DNA of 64,000 bases, taken from NCBI RefSeq assembly GCF_010091925.1, contig NZ_WVID01000006.1:242647-306646 (forward strand), written 5' to 3'. Shown here in pieces: positions 29,280 through 38,493 of the stretch. The notes under the pieces were generated by a model. The model had not been told where the DNA came from, searched no databases, and was given only the letters and a program-made list of their open reading frames with translations. Every line of letters begins with the position of its first letter. The stretch's first letter is position 1. The translations under genes were made by a program, and so were the position numbers. The DNA is from Nostoc sp. B(2019). GTDB lineage: Bacteria; Cyanobacteriota; Cyanobacteriia; Cyanobacteriales; Nostocaceae.

Positions 29280-30401
29280 ATGACAACTTCCCCAATCCCT
29301 ACGCTAGAACCCTCTGCTAGTTGGTATATCCTGCTGCAACAATTAATAGACGGACAATCATTGTCTCAAACTCAAGCTGCTGAATTGATGCAAGGTTGGT
29401 TAAATGAAGCTATTCCCCCAGAGTTATCGGGAGCAATTTTAACAGCGCTGAACTTTAAAGGCGTTTCTGCTGAAGAGTTAACCGGGATGGCAGAAGTATT
29501 ACAGTCCCAATCTTCGCCACTCAGCACTCAGCAACGCCAGTCCGCTCAAGTCGGGGAACCCTCCTCAGCACTGGCTAAACGCCCCGCTCCCGCTCACAGC
29601 ACTGTAATAGATACCTGTGGCACTGGCGGAGATGGCTCATCAACTTTTAACATTTCCACAGCTGTTGCCTTTGTTGCCGCTGCCTATGGCGTACCTGTTG
29701 CTAAGCACGGAAATCGCTCTGCGTCAAGTCTCACGGGAAGTGCCGATGTCTTGGAGTCCTTGGGTGTAAACTTGAGTGCTTCTAGCGAAAAGGTGCAAGC
29801 GGCACTACAAGAGGTAGGGATCACTTTCTTATTTGCCCCTGGTTGGCATCCAGCACTCAAGGCTGTTGCTCAATTGCGGCGAACTCTGAAGGTGCGGACT
29901 GTGTTTAATTTACTTGGGCCGTTAGTGAATCCTTTGCGTCCCACTGGACAGGTAGTAGGACTATATACTCCTAAGCTTTTGGCAATTGTTGCCCAAGCGT
30001 TAGATAAGTTAGGCAAGCAAAAGGCAATCGTTCTGCATGGCCGAGAAAAACTTGATGAGGCTGGGTTAGGAGATTTAACTGATTTAGCGGTGTTATCGGA
30101 CGGGGAGGTAGAGTTAACTACAGTGAATCCTTTGGAGTTGGATTTAACGCCTGCTCCCATAGGTATGCTCCGGGGTGGGGATGTCCAAGAAAATGGGTCG
30201 ATTCTCAAAGCGGTACTGCAAGGTAAGGGAACTCAGGCACAACAGGACGCAGTGGCTTTAAATGCGTCATTAGCGCTGCAAGTAGCGGGTGCTATACCAT
30301 TGTTAGACCACGCCCAAGGTATTAGTGTTGCTAAGGAGATCCTACAAACCGGCGCGGCTTGGTCGAAGTTGGAGCAGTTAGTTCAGTTTCTTCGGGATTA
30401 A
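29280..30401 (+). CDS. trpD: Anthranilate phosphoribosyltransferase
   Basis: TrpD makes N-(5'-phosphoribosyl)anthranilate in tryptophan synthesis. Visible are the N-terminal helical domain ([19 protein letters not shown]), the PRPP/Mg site [27 protein letters not shown], and [36 protein letters not shown]. Just before DTCGTGGDG there are 25 extra residues (about [26 protein letters not shown]) encoded by a repeat bounded by CAGCACT direct repeats. Removing 75 bp restores the usual ...[16 protein letters not shown]. The insert sits in the loop before the active site, and the frame is intact. The 3' end overlaps the convergent protease gene by 71 bases. Confidence 0.95.
   Translation: MTTSPIPTLEPSASWYILLQQLIDGQSLSQTQAAELMQGWLNEAIPPELSGAILTALNFKGVSAEELTGMAEVLQSQSSPLSTQQRQSAQVGEPSSALAKRPAPAHSTVIDTCGTGGDGSSTFNISTAVAFVAAAYGVPVAKHGNRSASSLTGSADVLESLGVNLSASSEKVQAALQEVGITFLFAPGWHPALKAVAQLRRTLKVRTVFNLLGPLVNPLRPTGQVVGLYTPKLLAIVAQALDKLGKQKAIVLHGREKLDEAGLGDLTDLAVLSDGEVELTTVNPLELDLTPAPIGMLRGGDVQENGSILKAVLQGKGTQAQQDAVALNASLALQVAGAIPLLDHAQGISVAKEILQTGAAWSKLEQLVQFLRD
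29522..29603. repeat. 75-bp in-frame repeat insertion in trpD with 7-bp direct repeats
   Basis: CAGCACT occurs at 29522-29528 and 29597-29603, exactly 75 bases apart, with a further copy inside at 29566-29572. The intervening GC-rich sequence (CGCCAGTCCGCTCAAGTCGG, then CTGGCTAAACGCCCCGCTCC) differs from the surrounding gene and looks like a dispersed element. Confidence 0.75.
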
Positions 30402-31374
30402 TATCTGAGTGTGATTGCGGGCGAAATTCCACGACATTACGTTTAATGGTGACATCGTAGTTGCCAAAAAAGTCATGTCCTAGAAGTCCCGTGTCTAGTT
30501 CAAAGCCTGCGATCGCAACTGGCACTCTATTCACCATTACCCCGCTAACTTCCATTGAATTAATATAACCAACAGGAAATTCTACAGCTTTGGAACTGGC
30601 AGTATTTGCCCTAGCTTTCCCCACTGGCACTACCCCTAAAGCATTCGCCATCTGTTGGGTAATTACAGTACCACTAGCCCCTGTATCTACAATCATCTCA
30701 AACTGTTTTTGACCATTGAAGGTAACTTCAATAATTGGCGTTCCACCAACTCGCCTTTTGATTGGGGCTGTAAATACATCTTCTTCCTGGGTGAGCAGTA
30801 CTGATGAAGGCACTGGCTTTGGTGGCAATAATCTTGTTCTTACAGGAGCAGACAAGGAGGGAGTGAACTTTGGTGTAGTTGCTGTCTGCGGAACCGTAAC
30901 TATTATCCTTTGGGGTTTGACAACTGGCGGCGGTGGAGGGCTAGGATTAGCTTTGCGCTGAGCATATTTGATTCGGCGCTCGTATTCTGTGATTTTTGTT
31001 TGGGCGAGTCCAAATTCTTGACTTCGTGGCTCCACGTTTTGCATGAGCGCGATCGCTTCTCGAAACTGACTCGCCACTAAACGCCAATCCTCAGAGGATT
31101 GAGCAGATTGGCTGATACTTAAAGCGCTGGCGGCCTTGTCTAGCCCCAGTTCAAAAAAACTTGGTTCAATTTCAGACGGTTCTGGTGATTGTGCTTTTGG
31201 TCTAGCTGGTGTTGTTGGTTCAGCAGGCTGTACCGCCGCCAAATCCCCGATTTGCGCGGATTCATTGCCACCAGTTGCGGTATTCCGTTTGTCTTTACTA
31301 CAGGCAACACTCAATACCGCCAGGGCACTTGACAGGAAAATTAGGGCTGCACGGGATAAAAAAGACTGAAGCAT
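30331..31374 (-). CDS. Retropepsin-like aspartyl protease lipoprotein
   Basis: The start is set at the ATG at 31374 because the product then opens with a lipoprotein signal: [25 protein letters not shown], lipobox SVAC. An upstream TTG at 31410 would bury this. After a Pro-rich linker ([12 protein letters not shown]) comes a retropepsin-like domain with [15 protein letters not shown] (catalytic Asp in DTGAS), a flap-like region and [14 protein letters not shown] helix before it ([27 protein letters not shown]) resembles a TPR-like repeat. It should be a lipid-anchored single-domain aspartic protease acting outside the membrane. The C-terminal ~23 codons overlap trpD antiparallel. Confidence 0.85.
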   Translation of the reverse strand: MLQSFLSRAALIFLSSALAVLSVACSKDKRNTATGGNESAQIGDLAAVQPAEPTTPARPKAQSPEPSEIEPSFFELGLDKAASALSISQSAQSSEDWRLVASQFREAIALMQNVEPRSQEFGLAQTKITEYERRIKYAQRKANPSPPPPPVVKPQRIIVTVPQTATTPKFTPSLSAPVRTRLLPPKPVPSSVLLTQEEDVFTAPIKRRVGGTPIIEVTFNGQKQFEMIVDTGASGTVITQQMANALGVVPVGKARANTASSKAVEFPVGYINSMEVSGVMVNRVPVAIAGFELDTGLLGHDFFGNYDVTIKRNVVEFRPQSHSDINPEETELTAPTSTKPRRFVGSP

Positions 31375-31607
31375 AATTAATTTTAATCTTAACTGCCCAA
31401 GCTTCTTCAAATCTACTTCTACTTCCGATTCCCCTATTAAATAATTTTTGGATGTTTAATTTTTAATTTTTAATTAATTCTCCTGAAAACTCCTAATTGC
31501 CGAACTCATGGGATAATTAACAATCGCAGTATTAAGGACTGGGAACTAAACTCTTCCCAATACCCGTTCTCCAACCCTCACCCCTAAACATTTTGTCTTC
31601 ATCGCTT

Positions 31608-32774
31608 ATGCCTCTGACTGACGCAATACCTGCTCTACTTGTCCTGGCAGATGGAACCACTTATCGCGGTTGGTCTTTCGGTGCTACGGGAACCGCGATT
31701 GGGGAAGTGGTGTTTAACACTGGCATGACTGGATATCAAGAAGTGCTGACCGATCCTAGCTATCGTGGTCAGATTGTCATTTTTACCTATCCTGAATTGG
31801 GAAACACTGGCGTCAATGCCGAAGATGAGGAATCAGATCGACCGCAAGTGCGGGGTGCGATCGCTCGCAATATTTGTCACCGCCCAAGTAACTGGCGATC
31901 GACACAATCCTTACCTGATTACCTCAAACAGAACCAAGTACCAGGCATCTATGGTATCGACACCCGCGCCCTCACCCGCAAAATTCGGATGTTCGGAGCG
32001 ATGAATGGTGGTATTTCCACATCCATCCTTGATGAAGCGGAATTGCTAGAGCAGGTACAGGCTGCTCCCAGCATGGCAGGATTAAATCTGGTTCGCGAAG
32101 TCACTACCCCAACAGTTTATCAATGGTCAGATCCCACAATCCCCGCCTGGGAATTCAACTCGGAGGCTGCTGAAAATCTGGGAAAACCCTTCACTGTTGT
32201 TGCCCTTGACTTTGGTGTCAAACGCAATATCTTACGTCGCTTGGCAAGTTATGGTTGCCAGGTGATTGTGGTTCCCGCTGATACTCCACCAGAGGAAATT
32301 CTTAACTACAATCCAGATGGTATCTTTCTTTCCAATGGGCCTGGTGATCCCGCTACGGTGGCTGAAGGGATTGAAACCACTAAGGCCTTGCTGCTGAGTC
32401 AAAAACCCATTTTTGGTATTTGTATGGGACACCAAATTTTGGGTCATGCCCTAGGGGCGGAAACTTTTAAACTGAAATTTGGGCATCGTGGTTTAAATCA
32501 GCCTGCGGGTTTACAACAAAAGGTAGAAATTACCAGCCAAAACCATAGTTTTGCTATTGACCCAGACTCTCTACCTGCGGCAGTTGCGGAAATCAGCCAC
32601 CTAAACTTAAATGATCGCACCGTTGCTGGGGTACGTCACAAATCTCTACCTGTGTTCTCCGTACAATATCATCCAGAAGCCAGTCCTGGGCCTCACGATG
32701 CTGATTACTTGTTTGAGCAATTTGTCCAATCAATGCGAGCAGCACGCAAAACTGCAACAGCCGAAGTGAGTTAA
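31608..32774 (+). CDS. carA: Carbamoyl-phosphate synthase small (glutaminase) subunit
   Basis: CarA hydrolyses glutamine and passes ammonia to CarB for carbamoyl phosphate, used in arginine and pyrimidine synthesis. The N-terminal CPSase domain shows [36 protein letters not shown] and [12 protein letters not shown]. The class I glutaminase domain shows [16 protein letters not shown] (catalytic Cys) and [11 protein letters not shown] (catalytic His). The start is the ATG at 31608 ([16 protein letters not shown]); an upstream TTG is less likely. Length is normal. carB is not nearby, which is common in cyanobacteria. Confidence 0.96.
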   Translation: MPLTDAIPALLVLADGTTYRGWSFGATGTAIGEVVFNTGMTGYQEVLTDPSYRGQIVIFTYPELGNTGVNAEDEESDRPQVRGAIARNICHRPSNWRSTQSLPDYLKQNQVPGIYGIDTRALTRKIRMFGAMNGGISTSILDEAELLEQVQAAPSMAGLNLVREVTTPTVYQWSDPTIPAWEFNSEAAENLGKPFTVVALDFGVKRNILRRLASYGCQVIVVPADTPPEEILNYNPDGIFLSNGPGDPATVAEGIETTKALLLSQKPIFGICMGHQILGHALGAETFKLKFGHRGLNQPAGLQQKVEITSQNHSFAIDPDSLPAAVAEISHLNLNDRTVAGVRHKSLPVFSVQYHPEASPGPHDADYLFEQFVQSMRAARKTATAEVS

Positions 32775-32935
32775 AAATAGGGAATGGAGCATGGAGAATA
32801 GGGAATAGGAAAAAACAACTAGCAGCAGTTAAATGACCAATACCCAATGCCCCATCCCCAATACCCCCTACTCCAGCGGATTGTAGACAACTTGCACAAA
32901 AAACATCTATACTTGAGCGTTCACTTTCACTCATG

Positions 32936-32949
32936 AGGAGGGAATTATT
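32936..32949 (+). promoter_or_regulatory. Strong ribosome-binding site leading to an ATT start codon
   Basis: AGGAGG at 32936-32941 is a full anti-16S match placed correctly for ATT at 32947-32949. The ATG at 32933 is out of frame with the STAS gene and stops after nine codons. Confidence 0.55.
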
Positions 32950-33315
32950 GCTGAGCCACTGAATCTAACCGTTAGCCTGAGAGGCACTCGTGAAGTCCGG
33001 GATAACTGTCAGCTATTCCGCCTCACAGGTTTGTTGGATGCCTTTTCTGAGCCAACATTTCGCAAGGTACTTGGCGGCAAGATTGACGAAGGGCCCAAGC
33101 ACATTATTTTGGATCTCTCACAAATCGACTTTGTTGATAGCTCTGGCTTGGGCGCTCTAGTACAGCTAGCCAAGCAAGCTCAAAATGCTAAGGGCACCTT
33201 CCAAATTGTCACGAATGCCCGTGTAACTCAAACGGTCAAGCTTGTTCGCTTAGAGAAGTTTCTCTCCCTGCAACCAACAGTTGAAGCGGCTCTAGAAAAC
33301 GTTAAGTCGTCTTGA
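32947..33315 (+). CDS. STAS-domain anti-sigma-factor antagonist-like protein, probable ATT start
   Basis: The core reads LTGLLDAFSEPTFRKVLGG..., ILDLSQIDFVDSSGLGALVQLAKQAQ, FQIVTNARVTQTVKLVRLEKFLSL. This is a complete STAS domain with the phospho-acceptor Ser in DSSGLG. The frame is coding upstream of the first TTG (33031): AEPLNLTVSLRGTREVRDNCQLFRL gives the missing first strand. No ATG, GTG or TTG lies in frame there. AGGAGG at 32936-32941 sits 5 bases before ATT at 32947, so translation probably starts at ATT and gives 122 residues. Such proteins act in partner-switching with anti-sigma kinases and SpoIIE-type phosphatases; none is adjacent. A strong terminator follows. Confidence 0.8.
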   Translation: MAEPLNLTVSLRGTREVRDNCQLFRLTGLLDAFSEPTFRKVLGGKIDEGPKHIILDLSQIDFVDSSGLGALVQLAKQAQNAKGTFQIVTNARVTQTVKLVRLEKFLSLQPTVEAALENVKSS

Positions 33316-33336
33316 TTGCTTGATCCGAGAGTTAAA

Positions 33337-33376
33337 TTAAGCTATCCGATGCTTAATCTGGATAGCTTAATTTTTA
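33337..33376 (+). terminator. Rho-independent terminator after the STAS gene
   Basis: TTAAGCTATCC (33337-33347) pairs perfectly with GGATAGCTTAA (33360-33370) and is followed by TTTTTAAAA. It lies 21 bases after the stop codon. Confidence 0.8.
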
Positions 33377-33812
33377 AAACTTCTGGCGAGGAAACCTCTC
33401 TCCTTGTGGGAGAGGCAAGCCAGTTGAGCTATTATTTATTTTTAAAGCTGACCGAATATAGGGTATAAACACCCAGTGCTTAGCGGTGTAGTTGGCTATG
33501 ATATTTGATAAAGGATGAAGTTAAAGAAAGCTTTAGGGGTTATAAAGCTAGTAGATCTATTTACAAACAGGGTTTACTTAATACTTTGAGTTTATCACTT
33601 ACCAGGTAAAGATGGCAGTGTGGTCAAGTAAAAGATAGATCTAATGTGAGTATCAAAATATTACCCTATCTTAGGCACATACCACAAGAACCAGGTTGAA
33701 TTAAATTGATCAGGGTCTCAATCACGGTGATCTAATAATGTCAACTCTTAATCACAAAGATAAAATTTAGTAAGTAATATTTGATAGCGTTGATTATGCT
33801 CGGTATACTAGC
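33377..33812. other. Spacer before the Mini-RNase III gene
   Basis: About 435 bases with no convincing gene. It contains scattered direct-repeat-like AT-rich text but no clear hairpin or RNA gene. It should carry the promoter for the gene at 33813. Confidence 0.4.
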
Positions 33813-34370
33813 ATGGCATACTTCATAAAGAATAAACACTTAGCGAAGAATGCCCCAAAATGTCGCCCGTCAAGGAATGATTCACTTGTGAAGTCAAAGG
33901 AGGAAGAGTTATTAGATGGACGAGATGAAGCTCTTAATCAGAATTCATCTTGGACTCAAGCACTCTTGGCAAACACAGTGCTAGTACCCCAACAAATTTC
34001 CCTCTCACAATTGCAACAAATTTCTCCAGCAGCTCTTGCGTATTTGGGGGATGCAATTTATGAACTATATGTTAGGATGTTTTATCTGCTGCCACTGCAA
34101 CGACCAGAGACTTACCATCGTCTGGTAGTGGCACAGGTAAGAGCAGAAACCCAAGCGCTACATTTGCGATCGCTAACTCCTCATCTAAGGGAAACAGAAT
34201 TAGAAATTGTCCGCCGTGGTCGAAACGCTGCCACAGGACGCCCTAAGAGAGTTGATCCCGGAATTTATCAACAAGCAACTAGTTTAGAAACATTAATTGG
34301 CTATCTGTATCTCACCGATTACCAACGCTTAACTGAACTGTTACAAATACTCCATCTAGAACAACAGTGA
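33813..34370 (+). CDS. mrnC: Mini-ribonuclease III
   Basis: Mini-III is a dimeric RNase III catalytic domain without a dsRNA-binding domain; it trims 23S rRNA precursor. The signature ISPAALAYLGDAIYELYVR holds the catalytic Asp, and the ALHLRSLTPHLRETELEIVRRGRNA and SLETLIGYLYL helices complete the RNase III fold. The domain occupies ~residues 65-185. About 60 polar residues precede it, so translation may actually begin at a later codon such as the GTG at 33888. Next on the strand is rlmB, another 23S rRNA maturation gene, 93 bases on; the pair is functionally coherent. Confidence 0.9.
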   Translation: MAYFIKNKHLAKNAPKCRPSRNDSLVKSKEEELLDGRDEALNQNSSWTQALLANTVLVPQQISLSQLQQISPAALAYLGDAIYELYVRMFYLLPLQRPETYHRLVVAQVRAETQALHLRSLTPHLRETELEIVRRGRNAATGRPKRVDPGIYQQATSLETLIGYLYLTDYQRLTELLQILHLEQQ

Positions 34371-34463
34371 GAACTCAAAAGAGCGATCGCTAAATTCAAT
34401 AGAGTAAATTCAGTAAATTTAGGTAATCGAGATGCCACTCGTAAGCTACACCCAAAACTCTTT

Positions 34464-35441
34464 ATGGCGAGTAAACCAAGAAAAATGAAGACTTCAAGCG
34501 AATCTAATCGTGGACAACCCGTAAAAATTCAGGGCAAGCGTGTTGTCGCCAGTCCTATTCGCAATCCGAGAAATGGAGATGGGAACCCCATCTCTAGCAG
34601 TTCGCGCTCACATCGCAACTTTTCGCATCAATCCCCATCCACAAAATCACCAGAAGAGAGCGATCTCATCTATGGTCGCCATCCAGTATTGAGTGCGTTG
34701 AAAAATCAACGCGGTCTTAACCGCATCTGGATTACCACCCGTCTGCGTTACGATCCCAGCTTTCACCATTTGCTTCTCCAAGCCAAGGAAAATGGCACAG
34801 TCATTGATGAAGTAGAACCTAAGCGCTTAGACCAAATCACCGACGGGGCTAATCACCAAGGTGTAGTAGCGCAAACTGCTCCCTACGACTATGTTGAATT
34901 GCCGGATTTGATTGAACAAGCAAAATCTTTAACCGATCCTGTAATTGTAGTGGCTGACGGGATCACTGACCCCCACAACTTGGGGGCAATTATTCGTACT
35001 GCCGAAGCAATAGGCGCTCAAGGACTGGTGATCCCTCAACGAAGGGCATCTGGGATCACGTCTACAGTTATAAAAGTAGCAGCAGGTGCTTTAGAAAACT
35101 TTTCTGTCGCTAGAGTTATCAACCTCAGCCGCGCTTTGGAAGAATTGAAAGAAGCTGGCTTTTGGATTTACGGCACGGCTGCAACTGGAAGCGAACCCCT
35201 GCATACAGTGAATTTCAGTGGCCCGATCGTTTTGGTAATTGGCTCTGAAGGCGAAGGTCTAAGTATGTTAACCCAACGCTGCTGCGATGTTCTAGTATCG
35301 ATTCCCTTACAGGGCAAGACTCCTAGTCTTAACGCTTCAGTAGCAGCGGGTATGGCACTTTATGAGATTTATCGCCAAAGATCGTTAAATACGCTGTACC
35401 TGAATAAAGTACAAAAAATCTCTTTGAAAAAAGAAGCGTAA
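34464..35441 (+). CDS. rlmB: 23S rRNA (guanosine-2'-O)-methyltransferase RlmB, TrmH/SpoU family
   Basis: The 325-residue protein has a basic, Ser-rich disordered N-terminus (~1-65), then the SpoU substrate-binding domain ([23 protein letters not shown]), then the SPOUT knot with [23 protein letters not shown] (motif 1), [10 protein letters not shown] (motif 2) and [27 protein letters not shown] (motif 3). It 2'-O-methylates the ribosomal P-loop guanosine. It follows Mini-RNase III, so the two are probably co-transcribed. Confidence 0.93.
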   Translation: MASKPRKMKTSSESNRGQPVKIQGKRVVASPIRNPRNGDGNPISSSSRSHRNFSHQSPSTKSPEESDLIYGRHPVLSALKNQRGLNRIWITTRLRYDPSFHHLLLQAKENGTVIDEVEPKRLDQITDGANHQGVVAQTAPYDYVELPDLIEQAKSLTDPVIVVADGITDPHNLGAIIRTAEAIGAQGLVIPQRRASGITSTVIKVAAGALENFSVARVINLSRALEELKEAGFWIYGTAATGSEPLHTVNFSGPIVLVIGSEGEGLSMLTQRCCDVLVSIPLQGKTPSLNASVAAGMALYEIYRQRSLNTLYLNKVQKISLKKEA

Positions 35442-35521
35442 AAGAGTATAAAGAAATGTAAAAGAAAAAAAGTAGCATATCGTTCAACACCCTGTACGAC
35501 GTTTATAAATAGGTGAAAACC

Positions 35522-35824
35522 ATGAAAAAAATTTGGCATAACCTCAAGGAAAGCTTAATTAACGCATTCGACAAGCTCGGCTTAGCTTGGTGGGTAGAGA
35601 TAGTGACACACAACCCTCGTTGTACGTACTACTTCGGGCCATTTCTAAATTCTGCGGATGCAACATTTGCCAGCAAAGGTTATGTAGAAGATTTAGAAGT
35701 TGAAGGCGCCCAGGGAATTGTTGTGAATGTCAAGCGCTGTAAACCTGATAATTTAACGATTGCTGAAGACTTGGGGGAAAGATTTGACCGCAAAGTACAG
35801 CCTGCCTTTGGCGGTCAGATTTAA
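35522..35824 (+). CDS. DUF1816 domain protein
   Basis: The ~100-residue protein begins MKKIWHNLKESLINAFDKLGLAWWVEIVT and contains NPRCTYYFGPFLNSADA, GYVEDLEVEGAQGI and VKRCKPDNLTI. This is the DUF1816 pattern found in cyanobacteria, sometimes near phycobilisome or stress genes. The ATG at 35522 is preferred over the GTG at 35513; AGGTG lies just upstream. Function is unknown; it is a soluble single domain. Confidence 0.82.
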   Translation: MKKIWHNLKESLINAFDKLGLAWWVEIVTHNPRCTYYFGPFLNSADATFASKGYVEDLEVEGAQGIVVNVKRCKPDNLTIAEDLGERFDRKVQPAFGGQI

Positions 35825-35842
35825 GTTAGGCCAAAGTTAAAA

Positions 35843-35875
35843 GTCAAGGGTCAAGGGTCAAGGGTCAAGGGTCAA
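35843..35875. repeat. Heptamer tandem repeat GTCAAGG, 4.7 copies
   Basis: Four perfect GTCAAGG units run from 35843 to 35870 and are followed by a partial GTCAA. Looser TTTGGACT / TTGACTATTGA repeats continue to about 35925. This is a short tandemly repeated repetitive sequence of the Nostocales type in the spacer between two convergent genes. Confidence 0.9.
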
Positions 35876-35914
35876 AAACTCTTAGACTTTGGACTTTGGA
35901 CTATGGACTCTTGA

Positions 35915-36772
35915 CTATTGATTACTAATTACCTGTGGATGTTCTTCTAGCCAACGGTCAATATCTCTGAGTACCTGCTGGGGAACTTCCCACGGGAAAA
36001 GATGGGCAGTATTGGGGTAGAACTGCCACTGACAATTTTTGATGTGTTGAGCAGTTTCTAGGCTGGAATCAACTGTGATGTGGCGGTCTTGGGCACCAGC
36101 AAGCACCAGACTAGGGCACTCAATTTGCTGTAAGTCTAGAAGTCGATTATACCCAGATTGAATTGCACTGTAGAGGGCGCGAGTAGCAGCAGAGGACGTT
36201 TGTAAATAAGCTGGTACTGCTTCTTGGGCAATGTAGTTATAAGCAGTGGGTGTGTGTTGTTGGATTAAGTAGCGGAAAAGCGATCGCTTGCCAAAAGTTT
36301 CAATATTCCACTGCCAACTTGGTTTTATATAATTTAATAGCGCCGCAACACCAGTATACAAATTATCTTGCCAAGTAATGGGGGGATGACTGCCACGCGG
36401 TCTTGCTGCTGTTGCCACCAAAATCAGCCCACTAACGCGTTCTGGCAGATGTAATGCCAGTTCCATTCCTAAAATCCCCCCAAGTGACCATCCCAATACT
36501 AGACATTTTTCAATCTCAAGGCGGTCTAGCAGCGCTTCTAAGTCGGTCAAATGGTCGTGCATATTAAAACTGCCGTTGAAGCGACTTTTGCCGTATCCAC
36601 GTAAATCAGGGGCAAAAGTTCGACAGCGTTTTGACAAATGATCTGTGAACACAGAAAGACTACGACCAGAACCAGGATGACCGTGTAAGCCCAGAATGGG
36701 GAATCCTTGACCTTGGACGTAGACATTGAGATGTGCAGCACCAGTAGTAGTATGACTATGGCGATCGCCCAT
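35915..36772 (-). CDS. Alpha/beta hydrolase
   Basis: The 285-residue protein has the hydrolase fold motifs: GLHGHPGSGRS oxyanion region, PDLRGYGKSRF, nucleophile elbow GWSLGG, an acid in LAGAQDRHI and the catalytic His in NTAHLFPWE. The lid region (~150-200) is helical. No signal peptide is present, so it is cytoplasmic. Substrate cannot be told; ester or C-C hydrolases and haloperoxidase-like enzymes share this pattern. It is transcribed on the same strand as, and downstream of, the CAP-domain genes. Confidence 0.88.
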   Translation of the reverse strand: MGDRHSHTTTGAAHLNVYVQGQGFPILGLHGHPGSGRSLSVFTDHLSKRCRTFAPDLRGYGKSRFNGSFNMHDHLTDLEALLDRLEIEKCLVLGWSLGGILGMELALHLPERVSGLILVATAARPRGSHPPITWQDNLYTGVAALLNYIKPSWQWNIETFGKRSLFRYLIQQHTPTAYNYIAQEAVPAYLQTSSAATRALYSAIQSGYNRLLDLQQIECPSLVLAGAQDRHITVDSSLETAQHIKNCQWQFYPNTAHLFPWEVPQQVLRDIDRWLEEHPQVISNQ

Positions 36773-36847
36773 TGCTCCCCGTTCTCCTGTATATTGTTCT
36801 TCAATTGTGTCACAGAGCTAGCGGCGAAGCATTCCAACAATACTTTC

Positions 36848-37480
36848 CTACTTCTCTGTATAACCTCCAGCATAAGTAATCACGCACATTTGCCTATATG
36901 TGGCGTGAATGCCAAAAGCAACTCCCGTGACTTGAAAAGCTGGGTTAAAAATATTGTGGCGATGACCGCGTGACGGCACTCCATCATCAATAATTAACTG
37001 CATAATGATATCTTGGGCTGTATGAAAGCCATAGCTGATGTTTTCAGCTGCCGTAATTTGCCAATTCCCATAGCGACTGATACGAGTAAAGGGATCACTG
37101 CGATCGCTACCATCGTGACCTGTTGCACCACTTGCTCCTTGGTCTTTAACGTGATCCCTAGCGCCCAAAGACATACCTTGAGATATGCTTAATGCTCCTA
37201 CAGCATTGGCAGAATTGAGAAATGCGATCGCTTCATCAACTGCTTTTACCCCTTCTTGAGTTTGCAAATAAACACTATCGGAAATTTCGACTTGCTTACC
37301 TTGAAAGCGCTGTTTCCATTTCTCTAGAATCGGCAAGTATGTCATAGGATTTGTCCGTACCTTGTTCATTTCCGTTATCACTACCTGTTCCAGCGGCGAG
37401 AGGCTATGCTCCCCAGCTAACTCAGGAACACCTTTTTGAGGAATTTCCGCTAAACCTTTCCAAAATTGCATCCGATTCAT
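36848..37480 (-). CDS. CAP-domain (SCP/PR1-like) protein lacking a visible signal peptide
   Basis: The 210-residue protein has a CAP domain (~30-205) with [55 protein letters not shown] and [20 protein letters not shown]. The paired His residues (GHDGS, HRHN) suggest divalent-metal binding. It is very similar to the next gene upstream, clearly a tandem duplicate, but begins [13 protein letters not shown] with no signal sequence or lipobox. Its original 5' end was probably lost when the repeat element at 37564-37667 entered the spacer. Confidence 0.85.
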   Translation of the reverse strand: MNRMQFWKGLAEIPQKGVPELAGEHSLSPLEQVVITEMNKVRTNPMTYLPILEKWKQRFQGKQVEISDSVYLQTQEGVKAVDEAIAFLNSANAVGALSISQGMSLGARDHVKDQGASGATGHDGSDRSDPFTRISRYGNWQITAAENISYGFHTAQDIIMQLIIDDGVPSRGHRHNIFNPAFQVTGVAFGIHATYRQMCVITYAGGYTEK

Positions 37481-37563
37481 GAATAACCTTACAACTTAGA
37501 AGCGACGAGATATATTTAGCTTCACGAAATGAACAAAATATTTCGGAGAGAATAGAGATTGGG

Positions 37564-37667
37564 CAATACGGTTCGGTTAAAGGGGAAAGATTTTGAATAC
37601 ATTCTTTACTCCTTAACCTTTGCCAACACCACAAGGAAAGCCAAGAGTGCTTATCCGAACCGTATTG
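37564..37667. mobile_element. MITE-like element with inverted ends between the duplicated CAP genes
   Basis: CAATACGGTTCGG at 37564-37576 and its exact complement CCGAACCGTATTG at 37655-37667 bound 104 bp; with one mismatch the match extends to 17 bp (CAATACGGTTCGGNTAA). The interior has no coding capacity and is not itself self-complementary. This fits a small non-autonomous element mobilised by a transposase elsewhere. No clear target duplication is seen. Confidence 0.55.
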
Positions 37668-37704
37668 AGAGACTGAGGACAAGGAAGACAAAGAAAATAA
37701 CTAC

Positions 37705-37768
37705 TGACTCTTGACTCTTGACTGTTGTACAGACGCGATTAATCGCGTCTGTACTCTTGACTCTTGAC
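37705..37768. repeat. TTGACTC heptamer array interrupted by a 28-bp perfect palindrome
   Basis: TTGACTC-type units run from about 37709 to 37724, stop at a perfect 28-bp palindrome (37727-37754, centre CGCGATTAATCGCG), and resume as ACTCTTGACTCTTGACC. The palindrome appears to have inserted into the heptamer array. Confidence 0.75.
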
Positions 37769-37776
37769 CAATCCCA

Positions 37777-38493
37777 CTATTTATCTTTATAGCCACCAGC
37801 GTAGTTAATCACACATATTGTTTTGTATGAATTGTGAGTCCCATAAGCAACGCCAGTCACTTTAAAAGCGCCATTAAAGATGTTTGTTCTATGACCGCGA
37901 TCGCGCACACCATCATCAATAATTAATTGCATAACGATATCTTGGGCGGTGTTTGGGCCATAGCTGATATTTTCGCCTGCGGTTCTTTGCCATGTACCAT
38001 AGCGGTTGATCCGAGTGAAGGGGTTGCTACCATCGCTACCAGAATGACCTGTAACACCTCTTGGCCCTTGATCTTTGACGTGATCTCTAGCCCCTAGAGA
38101 CATACCTTTAGATGCACTCAACGCACCCACAGGACGAGCTGACTTGAGAAATGCGATCGCCTCATCGACTGCTTTTACACCTTCTTGAGTTATCAAATAG
38201 GTATTATTAGAAATTTTGACTCTATTATCCTGGAAGCGCTTTCTATAGTTTTCAATAATTGGAACATACGTCTTGGGATTTGTTCGCACCTTGTTCATTT
38301 CATTAATCACCTGTTGTTCCAACGGTGAAAGGTAACTTGCCTTTGCCAACACAGTTGGACTAGCTTGTTGAACTACAGGCGGAGTAGATTTTGCCACAGA
38401 CGGGCTAGATTGAAACAGTTCATCTGAGCAGCCGAATATCAGGGTTACTGGCAAAAGCACCCAAAATCTAATGTGACGCATTAATAAACTCAC
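37777..38493 (-). CDS. CAP-domain lipoprotein
   Basis: The 238-residue protein begins with a lipoprotein signal ([19 protein letters not shown], lipobox IFGC), then a Ser/Pro/Thr-rich linker, then a CAP domain (~55-235) with [62 protein letters not shown] and [21 protein letters not shown]. Bacterial CAP proteins are extracellular and of mostly unknown role. Translation may begin at MSLLM or at the second Met (MRHIRF). It is a tandem paralogue of the gene at 36848-37480 and keeps the export signal that the other lacks. Confidence 0.88.
   Translation of the reverse strand: MSLLMRHIRFWVLLPVTLIFGCSDELFQSSPSVAKSTPPVVQQASPTVLAKASYLSPLEQQVINEMNKVRTNPKTYVPIIENYRKRFQDNRVKISNNTYLITQEGVKAVDEAIAFLKSARPVGALSASKGMSLGARDHVKDQGPRGVTGHSGSDGSNPFTRINRYGTWQRTAGENISYGPNTAQDIVMQLIIDDGVRDRGHRTNIFNGAFKVTGVAYGTHNSYKTICVINYAGGYKDK

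Noticed and set aside
33031..33315. TTG at 33031 as start of the STAS gene
   Set aside because: It lacks a ribosome site and would remove the first strand of the STAS fold, which is clearly encoded upstream in frame.
35843..35875. CRISPR-like array
   Set aside because: The unit is only seven bases and there are no spacers; it is a tandem heptamer repeat. No CRISPR array or cas gene was seen anywhere in the window.
37422..37691. 89-residue minus-strand frame upstream of the CAP gene
   Set aside because: It runs through the MITE-like element and the CAP gene start in a different frame and gives no signal peptide that could be joined to the CAP frame without a frameshift.
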